This document shows positions 1 to 7,376 of a stretch of 12,893 nucleotides of DNA, piece after piece. How positions within the stretch are numbered: position 1 is the stretch's first letter; every line of letters begins with the position of its first letter. The notes beneath the pieces were generated by a model, which made no database searches, was not told where the DNA came from, and saw nothing but the letters and a program-made list of their open reading frames with translations. Source of the stretch: Zygnema cylindricum (taxonomy: Eukaryota > Streptophyta > Zygnematophyceae > Zygnematales > Zygnemataceae); the NCBI GenBank assembly GCA_037447655.1, contig JBBHKE010003285.1, positions 59,031 to 71,923 of the forward strand, read 5' to 3'. The position numbers and the translations under genes were made by a program.

Positions 1-58
1 CTCTTTCCTCTCTCTCCCCCTCTCTCTCTCCCTCTCTCCCCCCCTTTCTCTCTCCCTC
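1..58. repeat. CT/C-rich microsatellite
   Basis: Nearly uninterrupted pyrimidines made of CTCT and CCCC blocks. It may simply be an extended intronic polypyrimidine tract, because it ends in CAG at 58-60. Confidence 0.8.
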
Positions 59-190
59 AGTTGACTTTAAGCTTCGTTTTCCGGATTGGTTTTGGTACGG
101 TCGATTAGTTTTTTAGGCGAATCGGTTTCGTTTTAGTTATATAATGCGCTTCACATGTTTGAGTTGATTGTCATTTCTGAAAAAATTATG

Positions 191-340
191 AGTTGATTCT
201 CAGTTAATTTGCAGTTTATTCGCAGTTCAATTTTCAGTTAATTTGCGGTCACTTGTGAGTTAGCTCTCAGGTATTTCCTAGTTAAATTATCGGAGGTAGT
301 TCTCGGTTTATCCACAGTTAGTTCTGAATTAACTCTCTGA
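191..340. repeat. Degenerate 11-12 bp tandem array in intron
   Basis: About 13 successive units can be cut at 11-12 bp, close to AGTTAATTTGC. Clear members are AGTTAATTTGC (twice), AGTTTATTCGC, AGTTCAATTTTC, AGTTAGCTCTC, AGTTAAATTATC and AGTTAGTTCTG. Middle units such as GGTCACTTGTG and AGGTATTTCCT are more worn. Many unit ends resemble splice acceptors (NCAG|TT), which is a side effect of the repeat rather than evidence of exons. Confidence 0.6.
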
Positions 341-436
341 CCGTTTTCCTATTTTCTGTTTCTTTTATCTTCCGTTTCTTTTGTTTTCCGTCTCTTCTAT
401 TTTCCGTTTCTTTTTTTTCTGTTTCTTTTTTGGTTT
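341..436. repeat. 16-bp pyrimidine-rich tandem array next to the splice acceptor
   Basis: About five units of CCGTTTCTTTTNTTTT: CCGTTTCTTTTGTTTT and CCGTCTCTTCTATTTT are each 16 bp, with worn copies on both sides (CTGTTTCTTTTATCTT, CCGTTTCTTTTTTTT). The array runs into the polypyrimidine tract of the 441-442 acceptor and probably supplies it. Confidence 0.6.
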
Positions 437-442
437 TTGCAG

Positions 443-558
443 CTGGTTACATTGATCTCCCGGATATTTTCAGAATCGGGGCTATCACTGCAGTTGTGAA
501 CCTTCTCATATGGATTGTCGTCGGTTCGATTTGGTGGAAATTCCAAGGCTTATACTGA
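443..558 (+). CDS. Terminal exon of a plastid-type dicarboxylate (2-oxoglutarate/malate) transporter, DASS family; 5' part outside window
   Basis: Seen: a pyrimidine-rich tract ending in TTTTTGCAG (to 442) is followed by 37 codons and a TGA at 556-558. The exon opens with two bases of a split codon, then reads GYIDLPDIFRIG, a hydrophobic stretch AVVNLLIWIVVG, and the end SIWWKFQGLY. Known: members of the divalent anion:Na+ symporter family, including chloroplast inner-envelope DiT1/DiT2 and bacterial SodiT-type proteins, end in a GYV-type segment, one last membrane helix and a WWK-x-x-GL(W/Y) tail. Plastid members exchange 2-oxoglutarate, malate or glutamate in nitrogen assimilation and photorespiration. 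Inference: this is the C-terminal helix of such a transporter, whose earlier exons lie left of the window. Only 37 residues are visible, so the subfamily (DiT1, DiT2 or other DASS) cannot be set. It converges on the sulfotransferase gene. Confidence 0.7.
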
Positions 559-2600
559 TTCTAAATAGTACAATAGTACAGAGCAGTGCATCTGAAATAA
601 CCTTTGGTTGTAGATTTTTTATCGTCGAGTAGTTCAATTTTGACCTGCAGGAGCGTGTTTTCGCAAGCATTAGATGAGGAAAGTTCTAAAGCCTTCTTTT
701 TCTTTTTTCTTGTTTTTCTTTTTTTTTCTTTTTTTTTCGGGGACGGGCATTATTTTAGTTGTAGATACAAAATGTTTGCTTAACCTCACCGCAAATTCCA
801 GGTTAATGTCTATGCACTGTTTCGTGGCAATATTTCTTATTTGACATCAATTATGTTAACAATATTATGGAAAGTGTTTCACATTTTCTTCTTTATCAAA
901 TGTTTTGTCCATTTCAAATCCGGTGTTTATTAATTTTGAACGTGAGTGGGAGTGGAAAAAGCGATGGTTCAATCGCTAAGAGAAAAATCGCTCATAATAG
1001 AAAGTTATTTTTCACCCACATTTTTCCAAACAATGTCACTAGGCATCATTTATGTATGCTGCCCATTGTTATTAACGTTAAGAATTTAGAAGTCTTAATG
1101 CAAAATTGGAGTAGATTGTGGTAATTTTGTGCAAGGAGATGCGGCAGAAAAAAATAGGCTCCCTCATGATTTTTGTATGATTTTTGGTTAAAAAGAAAGT
1201 CGCGACCAAATTAGTGTTAAAATTAGTTGCGGCCAAACTCTAATAAATGATGGGCACTGTAGTTGGCTTTTTGTGCTATAGGTTTTTAGAAACTACGATT
1301 CACATGCATCTAGGATCATCATCATAGGGTTATTACACTACTAAAGTTTTTTCTTTGTTTTGAGCGTGAATCACATATTTCGTTTAGTTTTTGGGTAATT
1401 GTACTCAGTTTTCTCATAAAATTGTACGATTCACCCTCAGCATGAAGGTAAAAGTTCCCTTGTGTAATTACACTAACAAATTTGCCAAATTGTGATGTAT
1501 GAAATGCATTTAATTTTATCGTGGTTTGCTACGGTTACTCTTTGTCGCTGAGAAGGTCAAATTTACTTGCATGTATTTGCAACCTGACTGAAATTGTTAC
1601 GCGTTCTAATTGCCACTATGTATGCATGTTACAGTTTTAAAGAACATAGAAAATTTTCATGTTCACTATGTTGAAGTGACACAAGTTAGTGGACATTGCC
1701 TACTAACTTTGAGTGTTCTTTGATTTTTTCTAGAAGCACAATTATGGGATTTGCTGCATTACTTAAAGATTCGGTGACCCGACGCTATAATGTTGAACAT
1801 TTTCTTTTGTTAGTTAGAACTCCAGCTTGAACATATTAGTGGTTTTCACACTACAAATAACAAACTACAAATAACATTGGTTCAAAATGCATGTATTTTA
1901 CATCCATATTTGTACCTTTACAACCTGCAGTTTTAAAAGTTTTGGTGAGTAGAAAGCCGTTAACGACATGAAAAACTAGGTCAAAATTTTTGGCCAGAAA
2001 ACAAGTACCTGGAATGGAACTTTTGCTTTAAAAAAATAAACTTACAGCACTCGACAGTACCAGGAAAAAAATTGAAACTGATAACGTCTCCCAAAAACAA
2101 CCTTAAAAAAGTAAAATACCATTTGTATTATTTTTTCCATTCGTCGTAGCGCTGTGGAAACTGGTCAATGTATTTTTCGTCAGGAACTCAAAGTATAAAT
2201 GAATGAATACCTCTTGTATTGGGAAACCTTAAAAATTAAAAACGCTGTAATTTTCCACCAAAAGAACACGACATGCTCTCGACACTGAGGGCATTGTGAG
2301 ACAGTTGACTAAAAAAAGTCAAAAATCAAAAGAAAAGAATAAAAGACATTACATTTAAATGTCGAACCTTGGAGTCCCATAAACAGCTTTGTGAAAACGG
2401 ACAAAGAAGAGGTTATAGCTATAGTTCTCAGAACACACCGATATAAATGTAAAAAAGGTTTAAAAAATGACTTATGTTTGGAAACTTAAAAAAAACGCAG
2501 TGTTGGAAACTTAAAAAATAAAGTTTTAACTTCCAATTTATATTAAGTTCCTTCGAACAAGTTCAAAAACTCTTGCATTTTTTTTTTCTTTTTTCTCTCA
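559..2600. other. Intergenic stretch, AT-rich, no gene recognised
   Basis: This covers the transporter 3' UTR/3' flank and the spacer to the convergent sulfotransferase gene. Open frames are short and lack family-like sequence. The longest, 867-1124 on +, has no recognisable domain and no good splice partner. Notable contents are a long T-rich tract at about 695-740, a perfect 13-bp tandem pair (ACTACAAATAACA at 1850 and 1864), a dispersed repeat copy at 1412-1450, and TTGGAAACTTAAAAAA direct repeats at 2478 and 2503 with a worn relative near 2217. I see no tRNA or rRNA signature. Confidence 0.55.
1412..1450 (-). repeat. Dispersed repeat fragment, inverted relative to a copy at 7607-7645
   Basis: Read on the - strand, this segment aligns with + 7607-7645 at 28 of 34 positions (from TTACC to the TTTT block). 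All six mismatches are transitions. One copy is intergenic and the other lies in the last intron of the esterase-like gene, which fits remnants of a small mobile element. No terminal repeats or coding capacity can be made out. Confidence 0.45.
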
Positions 2601-2850
2601 AAACTATTTACACTATTTGGATTGTCACAAATCCAAATCATCAATGCCGAAAAGGAAAAAAAAAAAAAAAAGTACCAAAAAATTTTACATGTTCAGATTC
2701 TGTACAAAAATGATCCAGATGATTGAAAAAAAAAAAGGTTTTAAGTCCACGAAGGAATTTTATATGTACAAATTCTGTACAATGACCCAGACGATCGCGA
2801 AAAAAAAAAAAACTAAAAAAAAAGGGATGGAGCGATCGTCTGTCCATACA
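2600..2850. repeat. Decayed ~75-bp tandem array with A-rich linkers
   Basis: Two clear units share ATTCTGTACAA (starting 2697 and 2772, 75 bp apart), each preceded by AATTTTA(C/T)ATGT, followed by a TGA(T/C)CCAGA(T/C)GAT block and then a long A run. A more worn unit sits 76 bp upstream (ATTGTCACAA at 2621, then ATCCAAATCATCAATG). A fourth, very decayed unit may start near 2839. On the + strand the two good units keep one open frame (ATG 2644 to stop 2946) as a lysine-rich repeat STK(K/E)FYM..FCT; I treat that as a by-product. The array lies just past the stop codon of the - strand sulfotransferase and so is probably in its 3' UTR or 3' flank. Confidence 0.65.
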
Positions 2851-2883
2851 CTGATCTCATTAAACTTTAAATTTATGATTCAT

Positions 2884-5449
2884 TTAAGAGTTAGACTTAT
2901 CTTTATAAAATTCAACGACATGTTTGTTGAGTTCTTCCCTCTCTGACGGAGAGAGAGAGACGCGACGATTTTTTCCATCAACCGAGCTCAAATGTCGAGG
3001 CCATAATTTCGTTACCGGGTCGGGCCCACTTCCTGTATTTGTCCCAAAAATACCCCCAAAATAAGAGAAAAAAACAGGAGACACCGTTTTTGTTATTAGA
3101 TTCTGATGGAACACCAATACAAAGATTATACACTATGTTTTTGTCTTATTAGAAAGTGCATTTGGGTGTTTTTTTTTTAACTATTTAATCCTCGAAGTTT
3201 TCTGTTCAGAGTTGCCAAAAAAAGGCCACAAATAAGGTTCCTTTATTTTTCAAATGAATAAGAAACTTCTGAAAAACTTAAAAAAACAAAATCCAATAGA
3301 ACTATTCGAATATCCAGAAATGCTCAACGAGAAAAGCGAGAACAGATGAGTTTCTAAACTATTTTAAAAAAACGGCATTAATGAAAATTCTTAAGTCTTA
3401 ACGAGTTTTCAGAGAAACTTGCAAATTCCGTACCACCAACTTTCAAACAATCTTCTACTAACCTTAAAAGTAGAAAAGAAGGACCAATAGAAAGGGATTT
3501 TTAACTAATCTATTTTTTCGGTGATAACAACCATACCAGGTCAAAACATACCAAAAGAAATTAAAAACCAACAAAAAAACAAAATTAAACAAAGAAAACA
3601 GTCTTTCTTTACAGTTTGTTCTCTATTTCCCACAATCTTTTGACTTTTTAGCTTACCACTCGGAACCGGCAAGTTTTTGATAGAATTCGATATTTGATTA
3701 TAGTCGATTTCCTGACCAAACCCTAAAAGGCCACCGAGCTCCCTAAGTCGTACCACTTCTCGGCCTCCAACATCTATAATATCCTCAAAGGGAATTACTA
3801 TATGAGAAACCGATTTCCACTTCTCGTGATCCTTAAGATAGGAGTTCAAATACGTCTTTAAGTACCTAAAAATCAAGTTAGCAAGTCCAATGTCTTCCTA
3901 TGAGAATCTTGGATTGACCGATTACTTGTGAGAGTAGAAATCTAAAATCATGATTGCAATATGTTTTTGTTTGGTGGTTTATTTCTGGATAGGTTTTTTC
4001 GAACAACATTACAGGCAAAATTTAACCTTTTCAGATGAGAATTTCACCATTGTTTCCCTTTCGAACTAAACTTTGACTCCCTTCAGCCACGGTCTAGAAA
4101 ATACAAGGTTTCTTTCCCTTTATTTGTCAAAAATGCGAATGCCTTCAGTTCAATTCGTTTTTATTGATCTCCAATCACATGAACTAAACAGTTTTCCAAA
4201 GCTCGGATGTGATGTTTACCGACTCCTTCCATTCATCAATTATAAAAAAAAAAAAACCCACTCACTCGATGTCTTTGTGGAGCCATCCAACTCGAAGGTA
4301 AGAGTTAATGACGTCACAGGGGTCTCTCTCAGTTACCGCGATGACATCAGCACATTCCGGATTCCATGAATCGGACCATTCATGCGTCTTAATTACCATA
4401 TGCACCCCATCCTCTTGGCGGTCATAACCGCGAGATTTAAGTCCTTTTGTTGAGATTGTATGGAGCCAGTAGGAATGTGTTCGATAATTGGTGCTCTGAA
4501 GCATCAATCGGAGAGCATTATAAAGCCACGTGGAGCCTAAGAAAAAGGAACATAACAGGAGAAATAAACATGTCTACGAACATTTTGATAGCTTTGAAGG
4601 GGTCTAGAAAAGATAAGATTTTTTTCGTATTGCTTAAAAGACGTGGAAAAGTAGAAACAAGGTACATAACTAAACAAGTTGTGAGGGAGGGAGGTAGAAG
4701 AAACATCTCAAAGAATTGAAAACCGAGTGTTAAATTGACGAGCAACAGTTCAAAGATTTTTACTTAATCTCAAGTTTCTATTTTGTTAGTCATGTGTGGT
4801 TGTCCATGTGAAGAAGAAGGAATGCAAAGCAAAATGTGAGAGATAATGACAATTTGTCAACTTTAACATCAGTTTTCACTAGTCTGTTCAATTTCTTGTC
4901 AAAAAGAAAAAAAGATAAGCAAATTTTATCATGATATAATTAAAAGTCAGAAGCTTTTAATAACAAATTTACCATAGCAAAATTCCAAACTCCTCACAAT
5001 CCACACTAATTCTGGTAAAAATGCAAAAATCAAATCCTACCTGACCTTTCAGGTCCAGCACAGATAATAAGCTTTCCTTTTCCTTCTGGAATTTTCCATT
5101 TAAGCTCCAAATCTGATTTTAAAAAATGACTTTGACCGCATTCTCCGTTCCTACAGCTTGTTCCATAAGGACACAAACAAGATTCTGACCAAACTGGAAC
5201 CAAAGAACTAAGAGAATTTTCCTGAAACACAGCAGGATTCTTACTTTCTGAAGAGTTAATCGTAGAGTTAAACATAGGTCTGTTATTTAGTATTTTGCTA
5301 TTATTAAAGTTATAAGTTGAACCGCAATTTGATATTTTGCTTTTCTTAAATATATAAGTTGAATACGGAGAGAAATATCCTGAGTTACAAAATAGAAAAT
5401 ATGCTCTTTTTGGATAAACAAAAGAAAGAAATGGGGACATGGTTCTCAT
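2884..5449 (-). CDS. Sulfotransferase-like protein, P-loop type, four inferred exons, ~345 aa
   Basis: Inferred role: transfer of sulfate from PAPS to an acceptor I cannot name. Exons on the - strand: 5449-5041, 4536-4266, 3865-3657, 3032-2884. All introns (504, 400 and 624 bp) are GT-AG and the phases (1, 2, 1) match at every junction. The first join completes GPERSGSTW (residues 132-140), the 5'-phosphosulfate-binding loop. Also seen: IKTH (185-188); RDPCDVINSYLR (207-218), the 3'-phosphate-binding element with Arg and Ser kept; PFEDI (252-256); and the C-terminal PDPVTKLWPRH (300-310). The N-terminal 125 residues form a stem with NST/NSS glycosylation sequons, a 14-residue tandem repeat (30-57) and a C-x-C-x5-C-x4-C cluster (91-104). 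This suggests a secreted or Golgi-lumenal protein, but no strong membrane anchor is visible. The start is the weak point. An in-frame stop lies just upstream of ATG 5449, but a good acceptor at 5381-5380 (TTGTAACTCAG) could mean a further 5' exon instead. Confidence 0.85.
3033..3656 (-). other. Sulfotransferase intron 3
   Basis: Donor GTAAGC at 3656-3651 and acceptor AATACAG ending at 3033. Phase 1 on both sides joins LPVPS-G-SGPDPVTKLWP. The intron is AT-rich with no gene inside. Confidence 0.8.
3866..4265 (-). other. Sulfotransferase intron 2
   Basis: Near-ideal donor GTGAGT at 4265-4260 and acceptor TTGATTTTTAG ending at 3866. Phase 2; the join forms a Glu codon between HKDI and YLKTY. 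Apparent open frames here on either strand carry no recognisable domain. Confidence 0.8.
4537..5040 (-). other. Sulfotransferase intron 1, interrupting the P-loop
   Basis: Donor GTAGGA at 5040-5035 and acceptor TTTTTCTTAG ending at 4537. Phase 1; the split codon is the second Gly of GPERSG-STW, so the nucleotide-binding loop exists only in spliced mRNA. Nothing else is recognised inside. Confidence 0.85.
5279..5362 (-). repeat. Codon-precise 42-bp tandem duplication inside sulfotransferase exon 1
   Basis: Residues 30-43 (STYIFKKSKISNCG) and 44-57 (STYNFNNSKILNNR) are imperfect copies. At DNA level TATTTTGC recurs 42 bp apart (5291 and 5333 on +), followed in both by a TTAAA..TATAAGTTGAA block. 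The reading frame is preserved. Confidence 0.7.
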
Positions 5450-5850
5450 CTTACATGCCAACCAAGGTATTTTTATGTGTCATTACTATATTAGTACAAT
5501 GAAATGCCTATTCTAAAGTACGCACTTTTGCAGTATGAACAAAATGTGCGGAAATTCAGTGCGAATTCCGAGAACCATGCGGAAGTTTCAAATTGGTATA
5601 GCAAAAAAATGTATGTATATTCATATGTAAAACATATATATGAAGCTTTGGCGCTTCCTCATTCCTTGCCCCCCTTTCTAATTTCACATTTTAAACTTTC
5701 CGTGCGTTGATTCGTGCAGACCGTACGAAAATTTCCGTGAAACACGTAAATCTCCCTTAACTTTTTTCGCCAGCAAATCAGGCCAATGTGGTCCATGCCA
5801 TCTGTCAATTGCTCTGTGCTTGTCAATATAATATAAAGGCTACAAAGGCG
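5450..5850 (-). promoter_or_regulatory. Probable promoter and 5' leader side of the sulfotransferase gene
   Basis: The - strand upstream of ATG 5449 holds a TATATAT element within the palindrome CATATATATG at 5633-5642, about 185 bp before the ATG, at a position that would suit a core promoter. A second AT box, TTTATATTATAT, lies at about 5827-5838. No known factor site stands out and the transcription start is not determinable from sequence. An undetected 5' exon in this stretch cannot be ruled out. Confidence 0.25.
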
Positions 5851-6587
5851 TATGCAGAATTACAGATAGCTATTAAATGACGAAGGATTGAAAGCTGTGT
5901 AGGACGCGATACTCGAAGGATACAAAATGATGTGTATTGTTTTTCTTCACCTTTTGCTGCTCTTTTTTTTTCTTTTTTTCCCCTTGTTATCTTTTTTTTT
6001 TGCAAGTTCTTTGGTTTACTGATTGATGTTTTCGTTGAACGCTGGAAAATCATGAAAACGATGTGATTGTAAAGTCATCGGCGTCGCATTGAATACTCAG
6101 TTTCTTTATTATGATATTAAGTTATTAACTATTGGACGATCAGGATTAAATGTAAAACGTTTGTTTTAGCCTTCTCCCAAGTATTCCCGCCCTTTTTCAC
6201 TTCCTTCCCTTTCTTTTCTCTGACATTAGTTACTTTCGCCTTTAATCTTCCCTGTTTTTCGGCCGCTTCACCATTTGTCAATCAGATGTCTAATTTCGAT
6301 GTTTTTTTTTTTTTTTCACTCGTTAAATTTGACAATAATTGACGGCGTTTTTGACGGATCCTTAAATACCTTGACGTGCTTTTACGAAATAAATTATTTT
6401 TCGATATTCAATAACCCTCGAGCAAGATAAAAAGTAATGTTCATGTATTACCAAAGTAATCTCAAAACAACAGCAAAAACAAAAAAAACAAAAAGATAAA
6501 CACAGCCAGTGAAGTGCCAACATATGATTTGATCCCCTTTTATAGAGACATTACCCTAAACATTATTCGCTAACAAGCTTCCAATTC

Positions 6588-6607
6588 TCTTAAGAAATTT
6601 CTTAAGA
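6588..6607. repeat. 20-bp perfect palindrome
   Basis: TCTTAAGAAATTTCTTAAGA reads the same on both strands. Its centre AGAAATTTCT contains nGAAnnTTCn, the core pattern of a heat-shock element. Chance occurrence in AT-rich DNA is possible, and no gene start lies close by. Confidence 0.5.
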
Positions 6608-6825
6608 AAAGGCTATGTCTTCTATTATAATAAGATCTTCGTCTCTTTACCAAGCTGGGCCAGTGTACTTCTTACATTACATCCAATAGTGGTATACATT
6701 TACATTTTTTTGAAATCGCTCTGTAAAACCTGGGCCCACCAGTTTTCATGATTAATAACATGCTCCATTATGGTAAATAAATGCCAAAACAGAGAGTAGA
6801 TAGACACGTATAGCAAGTCGTCCTA

Positions 6826-6868
6826 AGTGCAATTGCACTCCCACTTCCTTTCCTAACCTGTTAGGTTA
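6826..6868. repeat. Two neighbouring small inverted repeats
   Basis: AGTGCAATTGCACT (6826-6839) is a perfect 14-bp palindrome. TAACCT-gtt-AGGTTA (6854-6868) is a 6-bp stem with a 3-base loop. They are 14 bp apart. No function is assigned. Confidence 0.4.
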
Positions 6869-7376
6869 CTCCTCGCTAATTTATTTCATCATGGGAGGTT
6901 GAAATTTAGAGTGACTATCTATTTTTCTTCCCAAAACGATATACAATTCAAAACCTGCATAGAATAGAGGAATATATGCCATAGACAACCAGGTGTAATG
7001 TCCAAACTCATGGCCTCCCTATATGTATTATCTTATGATATTCATATCACGCGTCTATTCTCATACTATCTACTTAACATGTGCCATTTTTTGCATCGGC
7101 AACAATGTGAATAAACTTTTGAGAGCAAATAATGCTGACGACATGAGCTATAATATCATACGAACATGAAAATATGCAAAAGAAACAACAACTTATTTTG
7201 CTCCTTAAGCTGGAACCAATCCCTTTGTTGTAATCAACATTAACGCTTTTCACAATTTTCAAAACACTTTACATTGTATCTTTTATAGTTTCCTTGTACT
7301 TTAGCAACCATAAAGCAAAACTGCAATGCTATCTTCATCAAAAATGTTATAGCTTTGTGTTGAAACTAAACATAAG

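Larger units (their letters stand above)
1..442 (+). other. Intron before the terminal transporter exon
   Basis: No open frame here matches the transporter family. The stretch starts with a CT-rich microsatellite (1-58) ending in CTCAG, which looks like a splice acceptor, but the 45-50 bases after it give no family-like peptide. The rest is occupied by two degenerate tandem arrays, listed separately, and a final polypyrimidine tract ending in the acceptor at 441-442. The donor lies outside the window. Confidence 0.6.
5851..7376. other. Intergenic spacer between sulfotransferase 5' side and esterase-like gene 3' side
   Basis: No convincing gene. Poly-T/A tracts lie at about 5960-6000 and 6301-6316. 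The right part (about 7250-7376) is the expected 3' UTR of the esterase-like gene. Its - strand has TGTAAA-type elements near 7270, which would suit a plant polyadenylation region, though this is weak evidence. Small palindromes at 6588-6607, 6826-6839 and 6854-6868 are listed separately. Confidence 0.5.

Noticed and set aside
58-110. Extra transporter exon after the CT-rich tract and CAG at 58-60
   Set aside because: The peptide in each frame does not resemble the end of a DASS transporter and soon meets stops. The tract is better read as intronic microsatellite.
867-1124. 85-codon + strand open frame
   Set aside because: No domain-like sequence, AT-rich composition like the surrounding spacer, and no suitable splice or family context.
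5823-6053. 76-codon - strand open frame with a hydrophobic end, considered as a signal-anchor exon for the sulfotransferase
   Set aside because: Lysine-rich low-complexity start from poly-T/A tracts, and no convincing donor to join it to the known exon.
7074-7262. 62-codon - strand open frame downstream of the esterase-like gene
   Set aside because: It lies in the expected 3' UTR/flank and shows no recognisable sequence.
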